Assembly: GCF_014287895.1 (NCBI RefSeq) | Contig: NZ_JACOPP010000009.1 | Span: 56,008 to 120,007, forward strand | Reading direction: 5' to 3' | Source of the DNA: Lawsonibacter hominis | GTDB lineage: Bacteria; Bacillota; Clostridia; Oscillospirales; Oscillospiraceae | Length of the DNA: 64,000 nucleotides | Shown: positions 58,530-64,000 of the stretch, piece by piece | How positions within the stretch are numbered: position 1 is the first letter of the stretch | Layout of the letters: each line of letters opens with the position of its first letter | Program-made: the position numbers and the translations under genes | The notes under the pieces: generated by a model | Databases searched by the model: none | What the model was told of the DNA's origin: nothing | Seen by the model: the letters and a program-made list of their open reading frames with translations, nothing else

Positions 58530-58880
58530 CAAAGGGACATCCGCAAGGATGTCCCTTTGAGCTTGTCGAAAAAGGCCTCTGGCCTTTTTCGACAGAGGGA
58601 TGCATGACGGACAGGGCTCGATTCTTTCAGAAAAGTCGCCCTGTCCGTCATGAGAGGTGTCATTTCCGACGCACGTGTCGCCGGAAATGACGGAGCTTCC
58701 TTTCCTTCCGTCGTCTGCGGACGACTCAACTCTGCCAGGCTCTTCTCCAGGAGGTTTTTTTGACAGCCTGAAAGGACATCCGCAAGGATGTCCCTTTGTT
58801 TTGCCCCAATGCGATAAATAGGCTATTTCCCGAGGCGTTTCCCGCCCAAATCACGACCCAGCGGAGCGGTCGTGATTTGG
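58530..58880. repeat. Array of seven intergenic hairpins
   Basis: Perfect or near-perfect inverted repeats follow one another: 58530-58559 (CAAAGGGACATCC stem), 58564-58594 (TGTCGAAAAAGGCC), 58603-58652 (CATGACGGACAGGGC), 58659-58691 (GTCATTTCCG), 58710-58725 (GTCGTC), 58771-58797 (AAAGGACATCC) and 58846-58880 (CCAAATCACGACC). The first and sixth share GGACATCC-GCAA-GGATGTCC, a true repeat. There is no gene in 58258-59008. Function unknown. Confidence 0.75.
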
Positions 58881-58931
58881 AAAGGAGCAGCAAGGGAGCG
58901 GGCGGATGGCGTCTATTTTTGCCGCAGGCAT

Positions 58932-58969
58932 AAAAAGACGCCGGAGCAAAGCAAACTTTGCTCCGACGT
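58932..58969 (-). terminator. Terminator of the minus-strand tRNA fragment
   Basis: Stem ACGCCGGAGCAAAG (58938-58951) with CTTTGCTCCGACGT (58956-58969), loop CAAA, followed on the minus strand by TTTTT (58936-58932). It abuts the CCA end of the tRNA fragment and is presumably the original tRNA terminator. Confidence 0.75.
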
Positions 58970-58995
58970 GGTACGGCTGAAGGGATTCGAACCCC
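58969..58995 (-). other. 3' end of a tRNA gene: left attachment site of the integrated element
   Basis: On the minus strand GGGGTTCGAATCCCTT and then CAGCCGTACCA form the T-arm, acceptor 3' strand, discriminator and encoded CCA of a tRNA. The D-arm, anticodon arm and 5' acceptor strand are absent; the sequence to the right is integrase 3' flank. This is the usual footprint of a tyrosine integrase that uses a tRNA 3' end. The complete tRNA should lie at the right end of the element, outside the window. tRNA identity cannot be read. Confidence 0.8.
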
Positions 58996-59008
58996 ATATA
59001 AAATGGCA

Positions 59009-60103
59009 CTATACCTGTTGCGGCGCAACTGGCTCTGTTTCTTCGTGTGCATTTTCGTGTGCAATTAGCTGGTCAAAGTATTGGTTTATGGCACTATCAG
59101 CGGCCTGCTTGTCGGAGCTAAAGATGTGCTGATAGATGCGTTCCATCGTCTCCTTCGATGACCATCCTCCCCGTGCCATGGCTACCTTATCTACAATCCC
59201 GAGCGATAGCATAACAGACGCGTTAGTGTGACGAAGGCCATGCACTCCAACAAATGGGAGGCCACAGCGGTTACAGATTTTCTCCAAGTTTTTATAGATC
59301 GTATTGTAGTGGATATGGAATACGGGGCCAACGCGGCGATCTGGGCATGGCTGATAACTCTCCAGTTTCGCTACGATATAAGCCGGGCAGTCAAGGACGC
59401 GATTCGATGTTTCTGTCTTCATTACGTCCTTTATAACGATATTGTCGTCCTTGTCAATGACCATAGATCGCTCAACACGGATTTTTCGGTTCTCTAAGTC
59501 GATACTCTCCCATCTGAGGCCCATGATTTCAGACCGGCGCAGGCCAAGCCATAGGCCAAGCAAAATAGGGATTTCGGCAATATCCCCTTCGCATGCCGTT
59601 ATAAGGCGGACAATCTGGTCGCCATCCAGATAGGCATGCTCCACAGGCACGCGTTGCGGATACTTTAGGAGTTTCATGTTAATCGGCTTGTATCTTGACA
59701 CCACCGAAATTACAAGCCCCATTCCGTTTTTGATGGTTTTTGCAGATTTGCTTTTAGCCTCTTTGTTGATTGCCCTTTGCAGGGAAGATTCATCGATGTC
59801 CCGCACCTTTGTTTTCATCAGTTCTGGAAAGCGATTATCCATCACCACATGATAGCCACGGATGGTGGACGGTGAAAGGACGTTATCGCGTTCTGCGATA
59901 TAGCCTTCAATGGCCGATTTTAACGTGATGCTATCTTTGGGTGTTTTTGACTGCTCAATCAGTTTTGCACGAAGCGCTACAGCCTTGGCTTGCGCCATCT
60001 CAGGATCTTCATCGGTTACGCTGGCCCGCTTCCCGTCTACGGTAATTTGACACCGCCATGCGCCGGAAGGCAGCTGCTTTGGGACGGGCATCTTCATTTT
60101 CAT
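59009..60103 (-). CDS. int: Tyrosine-type site-specific integrase
   Basis: A 364-residue integrase. N-terminal AP2-like arm-binding segment (SGAWRCQITVDGKRASVT), core-binding SAM-like domain (~50-145), catalytic domain from ~160. Active-site residues: Arg in GLWLGLRRSEIMGLRW, His-x-x-Arg in GVHGLRHTNASVM, the Gly-Trp segment MARGGWSSKETME and the nucleophile Tyr in RIYQHIF. The ATG at 60103 is chosen with GGGGGA 9 nt upstream; a TTG at 60112 also is in frame. Its 3' end lies 14 nt from the tRNA fragment, the standard arrangement for integration. Confidence 0.95.
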   Translation of the reverse strand: MKMKMPVPKQLPSGAWRCQITVDGKRASVTDEDPEMAQAKAVALRAKLIEQSKTPKDSITLKSAIEGYIAERDNVLSPSTIRGYHVVMDNRFPELMKTKVRDIDESSLQRAINKEAKSKSAKTIKNGMGLVISVVSRYKPINMKLLKYPQRVPVEHAYLDGDQIVRLITACEGDIAEIPILLGLWLGLRRSEIMGLRWESIDLENRKIRVERSMVIDKDDNIVIKDVMKTETSNRVLDCPAYIVAKLESYQPCPDRRVGPVFHIHYNTIYKNLEKICNRCGLPFVGVHGLRHTNASVMLSLGIVDKVAMARGGWSSKETMERIYQHIFSSDKQAADSAINQYFDQLIAHENAHEETEPVAPQQV

Positions 60104-60104
60104 C

Positions 60105-60209
60105 TTGCACAATCCCCCAATCTTTGGTAAACTAGAGGAGCAGTAGGCGCTTAAACTTACTGTCTTTCCCCTGGCCGCCTCCGGTATCGTGAGTACCGGG
60201 GGCGGTTTT
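60105..60209 (+). ncRNA. Candidate ~70-nt small RNA divergent from the integrase gene
   Basis: On the plus strand TTGCAC (60105-60110) and TAAACT (60128-60133) have a 17-nt spacer. An intrinsic terminator follows: stem CCGCCTCCGGTA (60175-60186) with TACCGGGGGCGG (60194-60205) and TTTT to 60209. The transcript would run from about 60140 to 60209 and contains no gene. The terminator has no T-run on the minus strand, so it does not serve the stalk-domain gene. The -35 lies at the integrase start. Expression is inferred. Confidence 0.5.
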
Positions 60210-60211
60210 AA

Positions 60212-60973
60212 TTATCCGGTTACCATTGGGACAAATATAGTAATTTCACCTGGATTTCTTCCCACGTCAATAACGACAGAATAAGCTGGGTTTCCATTAT
60301 AGGAAAAAACGACAGGAGAAGTCCCGGAACCAGAATCTATTATAGAGTCCGTAAAAGGTTTATCGTAGCTCATCCCAACGCTCTCCAGCACGTCGACATA
60401 GTATTCTACCGCATCGAAAGAAGGAACAACATAAATCGCATACAAAGAGGTAGATGCATTGAAATAAGATGGCGTTAGCCCGTTTACTCTACCAAAGTCT
60501 GGAATCCACGGCGCACCGCCATACCCATTGTTGACCGAAACTGGGGCTGTCTGTACCGGCGTAGGAGTAGATACTGGGGCAGGAGTAGGAGTATATGTGT
60601 ACGCGGGTGTGGGCGTTGGCGTCGCAACAGGTACCGGAGTTAATACAGGCGTAGGTGTTTGGGAAACTGTGTTTCCGCTCAAGTGAACCAAATTTACAGT
60701 AGATGTTGATTGCTCCCAACCGACACCAAGCCCAAGAGCGTTACCAACAGCCCGGACAGGAAGATACACGGTTCCGTTGATGGCAAAAGGCTCCACAATG
60801 TTTCCGTTAACGTCCTTCGGTGTAATAGTTTTCCCGTCCAGCGCAATTTGGATATTGTTATAATCCAGTTCTGCCGTCCGTTTCCCTACTGTTGCGCCTG
60901 CCGTTCCAACAAGCCCAATAAGCAAGGCCATTGTCAGCATGCCAGCGATAAAATCTCTTCTTCTGTTTTTCAT
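60212..60973 (-). CDS. Secreted protein with copper-amine-oxidase-like stalk domain (element cargo)
   Basis: A 253-residue protein. A signal peptide (RRRDFIAGMLTMALLIGLVGTAGATVG) is followed by a stalk domain (~40-105: IQIALDGKTITPKDVNGNIVEPFAINGTVYLPVRAVGNALGLGVGW). A Thr-Pro-rich linker (~110-150, repeated T-P-T-P and T-P-V) comes next, and then a C-terminal ~95-residue domain I do not recognise (SLYAIYVVPSFDAVEYYVDVLESVG). Stalk domains are common on clostridial surface proteins. The start at 60973 follows AGGAAGGATGG. As phage or ICE cargo near int it may alter the host surface. Confidence 0.88.
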   Translation of the reverse strand: MKNRRRDFIAGMLTMALLIGLVGTAGATVGKRTAELDYNNIQIALDGKTITPKDVNGNIVEPFAINGTVYLPVRAVGNALGLGVGWEQSTSTVNLVHLSGNTVSQTPTPVLTPVPVATPTPTPAYTYTPTPAPVSTPTPVQTAPVSVNNGYGGAPWIPDFGRVNGLTPSYFNASTSLYAIYVVPSFDAVEYYVDVLESVGMSYDKPFTDSIIDSGSGTSPVVFSYNGNPAYSVVIDVGRNPGEITIFVPMVTG

Positions 60974-61077
60974 TGAATACCCATCCTTCCTCAATAAATT
61001 GATTTATAAAAATGTGTTTGCGTCCCATAAACTGTACCATGTCAAAGTTGTACGCGCCATTTGGTGATAATCCCAAC

Positions 61078-61106
61078 TTGAAAAATAAGAACAGATGTTC
61101 TATACT
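61078..61106 (+). promoter_or_regulatory. Promoter with LexA-type (SOS) box
   Basis: TTGAAA (61078-61083) and TATACT (61101-61106) with a 17-nt spacer. GAACAGATGTTC (61089-61100) in the spacer meets the Firmicute LexA core GAAC-R-N-R-Y-GTTC. It would place the gene at 61150 under DNA-damage control. Confidence 0.75.
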
Positions 61107-61149
61107 TTGATCACTGACAAGGACGGGCAATGTGCGGATGGAGGATGCG

Positions 61150-61386
61150 ATGGGAGAAAATATTTCCAGTGACAACAATGAGTGCACTGAGGTAAAATTA
61201 ACCAGAGCTCAAAAATACGGAAGCGCTCCCGTGGAAGGGAGTACATTTATGCCAAGCGACGATAATGCAAGCGCTTTGTTCGCTATGCTCACGGAGCAAG
61301 AACAGAAAGTCATTCTCGATTCGATAAAATCCCTTTTATCTGCGAGACGATTAACCTCTGCTCATCCGGCGTCAACTGGCTCATGA
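61150..61386 (+). CDS. Small protein of unknown function under SOS-type control
   Basis: A 78-residue protein (MGENISSDNNECTEVKLTRA, then KYGSAPVEGSTFMPSDDNASALFAMLTEQEQKVILDSIKSLLS). The start at 61150 follows GGAGG by 5 nt; a GTG at 61132 is less likely. The segment MLTEQEQKVILDSIKSLLSAR resembles the C-terminal tail of many CI-like repressors (LTPEEQ-x-x-I-x-x-I-K-x-L-L). The gene overlaps the 3' end of the convergent repressor gene by 77 nt. A role as antirepressor or repressor mimic is inferred from the LexA box, the tail similarity and the location. Confidence 0.65.
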   Translation: MGENISSDNNECTEVKLTRAQKYGSAPVEGSTFMPSDDNASALFAMLTEQEQKVILDSIKSLLSARRLTSAHPASTGS

Positions 61387-61654
61387 GGTCCTGGAACTCA
61401 TTTAAAGGCCCACTCTCGGTAACGGGGGTGGGCTCTTCTTTTTGCTCAACAAGATCAGATTTTTGGATTCCCCAGTGCGAGGCTAAAAGTTCTATCTTGT
61501 CTATCCTCGGATATGTGTTGCCCTTCACCCAGTTTGTGACTGTAGTATATGGTACACCTAATACGGCACAGATATCCTTTCTTGTCTCACCGTGCAACGC
61601 CATATATTTCTCTATGTTATTAGCCATTACGGCTTTATTCCCTAGCTCTCCCAT
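61310..61654 (-). CDS. CI-like XRE repressor of the integrated element
   Basis: A 114-residue protein. Residues ~8-70 form an XRE HTH (NNIEKYMALHGETRKDICAVLGVPYTTVTNWVKGNTYPRIDKIELLA). The tail LTPDEQRLIVSQIKGILSNRE is a short helix and there is no LexA-type peptidase domain. GGGAGTG precedes the ATG at 61654. It is divergent from the Cro-like gene across a 122-nt region with TACCGT operators and would maintain quiescence. Without a self-cleaving domain, induction must use another route, and the SOS-boxed convergent gene is a candidate. Confidence 0.88.
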   Translation of the reverse strand: MGELGNKAVMANNIEKYMALHGETRKDICAVLGVPYTTVTNWVKGNTYPRIDKIELLASHWGIQKSDLVEQKEEPTPVTESGPLNEFQDLMSQLTPDEQRLIVSQIKGILSNRE

Positions 61655-61675
61655 ATTTATCACTCCCTGATTTGT

Positions 61676-61752
61676 ATTATAGCCCATTACCGTAAAAAAA
61701 TCAAGAAGAACCGAAAAAAGGTATTGACATTACCGTTAAACGGTATTATGAT
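61676..61752. promoter_or_regulatory. Divergent promoters and operators of the lysogeny-type switch
   Basis: Minus strand: TTGATT (61704-61699) and TATAAT (61681-61676), spacer 17, with an ACGGTA half-site in the spacer. Plus strand: TTGACA (61724-61729) and TATGAT (61747-61752), spacer 17, with the palindrome TACCGTTAAACGGTA (61731-61745) filling the spacer. A degenerate site ACCG-N6-GGTAT lies between them (61710-61724). Confidence 0.8.
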
Positions 61753-61776
61753 GGTTGTGCGAAGGAGGTGATGCAG

Positions 61777-61986
61777 ATGGCAATTTCTCTTAGGGCAGCT
61801 CGCGTAAACGCAAATCTTAGCCAAAGAGATGCCGCCGATAAAATTGGCGTATCAGTTGATACTGTTGGGAAATGGGAGCGCGGATTATGCGTCCCTAACA
61901 TTCGATATATCTCCAAAATCGAAGCGGCATACGGGCTGAAGTACGACCAAATTATTTTTTGCAGAGAAAATACCGTTAAACGGTAA
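61777..61986 (+). CDS. Cro-like XRE regulator
   Basis: A 69-residue HTH protein: RAARVNANLSQRDAADKIGVSVDTVGKWERGLCVPNIRYISKIEAAYGLKYDQIIF. AAGGAGGTG lies 6 nt upstream of ATG at 61777; in-frame GTG and ATG at 61768 and 61771 fall inside that site. Its promoter carries a 15-bp palindrome in the spacer, and an exact copy of the palindrome overlaps its stop codon (61971-61985). It is the first gene of the rightward operon. Confidence 0.88.
   Translation: MAISLRAARVNANLSQRDAADKIGVSVDTVGKWERGLCVPNIRYISKIEAAYGLKYDQIIFCRENTVKR
61971..61985. promoter_or_regulatory. Second exact copy of the 15-bp operator
   Basis: TACCGTTAAACGGTA, identical to 61731-61745, overlaps the end of the Cro-like gene (last codons ACC GTT AAA CGG TAA). 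Two exact sites 240 bp apart could permit looping by the repressor. Confidence 0.75.
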
Positions 61987-62037
61987 AATTATCAAAAAGC
62001 AGCGACCAATACGCGAGCTGAAGGGAGATGAGAGAAA

Positions 62038-62121
62038 ATGAATGTTCAGCATGACCCTATCCACCACGAAGTTCCAATACCCGAAGAAGGTACGCGGTAC
62101 GCACCAAACGAAATGAGATAA
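62038..62121 (+). CDS. Possible 27-residue peptide
   Basis: ATG at 62038 behind AAGGGAGATGAG starts MNVQHDPIHHEVPIPEEGTR and ends YAPNEMR at 62121. It lies between the Cro-like gene and the 77-residue membrane protein with normal operon spacing. It has no recognisable motif; the ribosome site is the main support. It could also be a leader peptide. Confidence 0.45.
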   Translation: MNVQHDPIHHEVPIPEEGTRYAPNEMR

Positions 62122-62143
62122 ATTAATCAGAAAGGAGCCGCTC

Positions 62144-62377
62144 ATGCTTAAAAATGACTTTATCCACGCGGAAGACTATCTTGCGGCGCTGGAACGACAG
62201 GAGGAAGCTGAGGAACTGCGAATGCGGGAAGCGGAGATGGCAATGGGTGCAATCTCCAAGCTTGCGTGGAAGTCTGAACACTGGCTTGAAGAGCATCCAT
62301 GCCTTTTTGCCATACTACTCTACACGCCGTTCGGTCTATTTTTTTTCGCATTGACGCTGCTTGCCGTACTCCTCTGA
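62144..62377 (+). CDS. Small membrane protein of the integrated element
   Basis: A 77-residue protein: an acidic helical N-terminal half (LAALERQEEAEELRMREAEMAMGAISKLAW) and one C-terminal transmembrane segment (CLFAILLYTPFGLFFFALTLLAVLL). AAAGGAG precedes the ATG. The layout (coiled-coil-like head, single membrane anchor) occurs in small phage proteins of unknown role. Its 3' end overlaps that of the convergent gene ending at 62320 by 58 nt. Confidence 0.7.
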   Translation: MLKNDFIHAEDYLAALERQEEAEELRMREAEMAMGAISKLAWKSEHWLEEHPCLFAILLYTPFGLFFFALTLLAVLL

Positions 62378-62796
62378 TTCCACAGGTTTTTACGAACCTT
62401 GGGTGCGTCAAACGTTGTCAAATCCTCTTGCATGGACGCCAGCAGGTCGGCTAGAAGCGATTGACGGCGCTGGGCGTTTCTAGCCAACTCAACATCGCGG
62501 AGCATCATCAGGTAGACGGCAGTCTGCGGTGATGCGACAATGCAAGCCCCGTTAAGCGCCGTGGAAAATGCCAAAACAGTTTCACGCGAATATTTTTCGG
62601 CCAGCATTGCCGAATGCGTGTCGAAGACAGATCGATACGCAGCTGTCCGTTCCTTAAAAACGGCTTGTACAATCGCTTGCTGCATTTGACCCTTTGCTGC
62701 GTGCTTAGACGCACTAATTACTCCGAGTGCGCCAACTGCCGCGCCTACCGCGCCGGATGCAAATGTAACAATGGAAATCAAAATGGTCTCTGTCAT
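62320..62796 (-). CDS. Membrane-anchored hypothetical protein
   Basis: A 158-residue protein starting at 62796 (GAGGTGG upstream): one N-terminal transmembrane segment (ILISIVTFASGAVGAAVGALGVISAS), then a helical soluble region (KERTAAYRSVFDTHSAMLAEKYSRETVLAFSTALNGA...TAVYLMMLRDVELARNAQRRQSLLADLLASMQEDL). The pattern resembles small phage or ICE membrane proteins annotated as hypothetical. It is transcribed against its neighbours and is thus perhaps an accessory (moron) gene. Function unknown. Confidence 0.72.
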   Translation of the reverse strand: MTETILISIVTFASGAVGAAVGALGVISASKHAAKGQMQQAIVQAVFKERTAAYRSVFDTHSAMLAEKYSRETVLAFSTALNGACIVASPQTAVYLMMLRDVELARNAQRRQSLLADLLASMQEDLTTFDAPKVRKNLWNQRSTASSVNAKKNRPNGV

Positions 62797-62829
62797 TTTT
62801 ACCACCTCATTGCTATCTTAACATGTTCG

Positions 62830-62970
62830 ATGACAAGAGGACAAGCTTCGCCGCATAACGCCGGGCGAATCAATCACAAAATCAACGGGAAATCCAAGAT
62901 GACTGCCGAGGAGTATCAAGTTCTGTGCAAGGCGCTCGGAGTACCATATGAGCTATTTTTGGATAACTGA
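62830..62970 (+). pseudogene. XRE-type HTH fragment
   Basis: The frame encodes AGRINHKINGKSKMTAEEYQ followed by VLCKALGVPYELFLDN, the second half of an XRE HTH (recognition helix, then the N-G-K turn). The first half of the domain is missing: the preceding codons from ATG at 62830 (MTRGQASPHN) do not form helix 1-2, and there is no ribosome site. It is best read as a decayed gene, though a short regulator is possible. Confidence 0.45.
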
Positions 62971-62981
62971 AAGGAGGAGCA

Positions 62982-63212
62982 ATGAATCTGATCGGGAGAA
63001 AACACCGCAGCGAAGCTTCAGAGCGTTCAAAGGACTACGAACATGGCTATTCGGATGGCTACTGCAAAGCGGAACGGCTATTTTCGGATACCATAGTGTT
63101 TCAGGATTCGTACATTTCCGCGCTTGAACGGAGGCTAAAAAAACAAGCCTGTGAAGATTCCAACAGCGGAAAGAACGGCTGCGATGACAGCCGCCCACTT
63201 CGAAATCTTTGA
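62982..63212 (+). CDS. Small hypothetical protein of the integrated element
   Basis: A 76-residue hydrophilic protein (KHRSEASERSKDYEHGYSDGYCKAERLFSDTIVFQDSYISALERRL). The D-Y-x-H-G-Y-x-D-G-Y repeat resembles short motifs in other phage proteins. AAAGGAGGAG precedes the ATG at ideal spacing, the best support for coding. Its last 78 nt overlap the convergent gene ending at 63135. Function unknown. Confidence 0.65.
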   Translation: MNLIGRKHRSEASERSKDYEHGYSDGYCKAERLFSDTIVFQDSYISALERRLKKQACEDSNSGKNGCDDSRPLRNL

Positions 63213-63440
63213 GTCACGTTCTTTTCGAATCCATTCGCGTCCTTCTGGCGTAAGGGAGTATGAGTTAGCGTGGTAACATTCATAACTCGTCTGAAAATAT
63301 TCCGCTTTTACGCACAGCACGATTACATCGTGGCCGGGGTATTTTTTCCATTTGCTCTTTATGTCCGCAATCAAAACAGAATGGTTCTGATTACCGCCCA
63401 GCTTTTTTAACTTTATCAAAAATTGGTATTGAACATCCAT
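63135..63440 (-). CDS. Hypothetical protein with C-terminal membrane anchor
   Basis: A 101-residue protein from ATG at 63440 (AAAGGGCGTG upstream): MDVQYQFLIKLKKLGGNQNHSVLIADIKSKWKKYPGHDVIVLCVKAEYF, with a winged-helix-like ending SLTPEGREWIRKERDSKISKW and a C-terminal membrane segment (AAVIAAVLSAVGIFTGLFF). The L-T-P-E-G-R-E-W segment is typical of small proteins with a wHTH followed by a membrane anchor in mobile elements. Function unknown. Confidence 0.68.
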   Translation of the reverse strand: MDVQYQFLIKLKKLGGNQNHSVLIADIKSKWKKYPGHDVIVLCVKAEYFQTSYECYHANSYSLTPEGREWIRKERDSKISKWAAVIAAVLSAVGIFTGLFF

Positions 63441-63513
63441 AAAAACACGCCCTTTCGCCCGTATTTTACCACGGCGGAATGGACAAGCGCAACCAAAGAA
63501 AGGAAATGGCAGA

Positions 63514-63744
63514 ATGAGCCGACGCAAGCATCCGCGGCCACCTCCCAACCCGACCGCATTTTGCAACCTGCATCAGAGGATTATGAACGATACCTATATC
63601 CATCGACGCCGGTGCCTATTTAAGGGCAGACCAATCTGCAAGCATTTGGAATGGCTGGCGAAGAGATGGAATGACAAAAAGGAGGACGACCACCATGCCA
63701 AGGGTATATCTAACAGAGGCCCAGCGCCAGCAGGCAAAGTATGA
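63514..63744 (+). CDS. Small Cys/His-containing hypothetical protein
   Basis: A 76-residue basic protein: FCNLHQRIMNDTYIHRRRCLFKGRPICKHLEWLAKRW. The Cys and His spacing (C-x2-H, C-x7-C-x-H) would suit zinc binding. AAAGGAAATGG precedes the ATG at 63514. Its end overlaps the next gene by 50 nt in another frame, so the true stop-proximal part is uncertain. Function unknown. Confidence 0.55.
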   Translation: MSRRKHPRPPPNPTAFCNLHQRIMNDTYIHRRRCLFKGRPICKHLEWLAKRWNDKKEDDHHAKGISNRGPAPAGKV

Positions 63745-63955
63745 CCGGCAGGGAAAGCTGCTCTCTGATGGTCTGGCCTGCTACAAGGCGCTCAACAAGC
63801 TGACGCTTACGCAGATCGGGGACGGGGTTGGCCTGAGCAAGACCACGGTCATGCACATCATACAAGGCAAAGACAAGTGCGTCCCGATCCAGTCGTTTTG
63901 GAAGCTGCTGGAGATGGCTGGCCTGGAGGTCAGGCGGAAGGAGGCCGCATCATGA
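63695..63955 (+). CDS. XRE-type HTH protein
   Basis: An 86-residue DNA-binding protein: LACYKALNKLTLTQIGDGVGLSKTTVMHIIQGKDKCVPIQSFWKLLEMAGLEV, a Cro/CI-type HTH. AAAAGGAGG lies 8 nt upstream of ATG at 63695, preferred over an in-frame ATG at 63671. The stop overlaps the next start (ATGA). It is typical of early-region regulators in phages and ICEs. Confidence 0.82.
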   Translation: MPRVYLTEAQRQQAKYDRQGKLLSDGLACYKALNKLTLTQIGDGVGLSKTTVMHIIQGKDKCVPIQSFWKLLEMAGLEVRRKEAAS

Positions 63956-64000
63956 GCCAAACCCGAAATGAGCGCCGCAGGGCGCGAGGACGGGCCAAGG
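63952..64000 (+). CDS. Start of a basic protein (cut by window end)
   Basis: ATG at 63952 overlaps the stop of the HTH gene and reads MSQTRNERRRARGRAK before the window ends. It is strongly basic; nothing more can be said. The ATGA overlap is the support for coding. Confidence 0.45.
   Translation, partial: MSQTRNERRRARGRAK

Larger units (their letters stand above)
58969..64000. mobile_element. Left part of an integrated prophage or ICE
   Basis: From the tRNA 3' fragment onward the content changes: lower G+C, short genes with strong ribosome sites, an integrase at the boundary, a divergent repressor/Cro-like pair with repeated operators, and small unknown proteins in both orientations. No structural, portal, relaxase or T4SS gene is yet visible, so phage and conjugative element cannot be told apart. 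It runs past the window end. Confidence 0.85.

Noticed and set aside
58969..59045. A complete tRNA gene at the integrase boundary
   Set aside because: Only the T-arm and acceptor 3' strand are present; no anticodon arm, D-arm or 5' acceptor strand can be built from the adjoining sequence.

Overview
The window is a G+C-rich stretch of a Gram-positive, anaerobic gut-type Clostridia chromosome, most likely Oscillospiraceae (Flavonifractor, Intestinimonas or Lawsonibacter type). The reasons are electron-bifurcating-type [FeFe] hydrogenase genes with a Rex box, an intact CIRCE operator, a CoA-linked 3-aminobutyryl-CoA ammonia-lyase, acyl-CoA dehydratase activase genes, strong AGGAGG ribosome sites and many ECF, MATE and PHP proteins. 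Genus is inference only.

Layout. 1-7.2 kb: hydrogenase subunit genes (HndA/NuoE-like, a GHKL ATPase, HndB-like, start of HndC/NuoF-like) behind a Rex-type operator, then PHP and DRTGG genes, an inserted regulator/acyltransferase pair, and a second cluster (DRTGG, RsbW-like ATPase, sensory [FeFe]-hydrogenase-like protein). 7.3-9.7 kb: serCA. 9.8-17.3 kb: a membrane protein, a sigma-54 activator facing an AT-richer symporter/dipeptidase pair with a visible -24/-12 promoter and a cluster of 16-bp palindromes, then an AtuA-like pair. 17.3-22.2 kb: hsp20-clpB with CIRCE, and a MATE exporter. 22.2-33.4 kb: kal, an aminotransferase, an ECF S component, a uracil permease with an attenuator, lysA, ppk/ppx, an Fe-S aldo/keto reductase and a VOC protein. 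33.4-45.8 kb: a hairpin array, phosphoketolase, a decayed cupin/flavodoxin/MerR locus, a lipoprotein, a second MATE exporter, and a split acyl-CoA dehydratase activase with a GNAT-like remnant between its halves. 45.8-53.3 kb: DUF1700/DUF4097 pair, threonine aldolase, glnS, a MITE-like element, a LysR gene, a UroD-like methyltransferase, and a yjdF riboswitch in front of an amber-interrupted yjdF. 53.3-58.3 kb: an AT-rich GNAT gene, an arsR-thioredoxin reductase-thioredoxin operon, a truncated AlbA_2 protein, a patatin and a frameshifted LysM gene.

58.5-64 kb: a second dense hairpin array leads to the 3' end of a tRNA gene on the minus strand, which marks the left end of an integrated element. 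The element carries a tyrosine integrase, a possible ~70-nt RNA, a secreted stalk-domain cargo protein, a CI/Cro-like switch with exact repeated operators, a small gene under a LexA-type box, and a run of small genes that continues beyond the window.

The most interesting points are the hydrogenase-linked signalling module, the sigma-54 promoter with its palindrome cluster, the multi-hairpin arrays, and the regulatory logic of the integrated element. No CRISPR array, rRNA or complete tRNA gene was seen.
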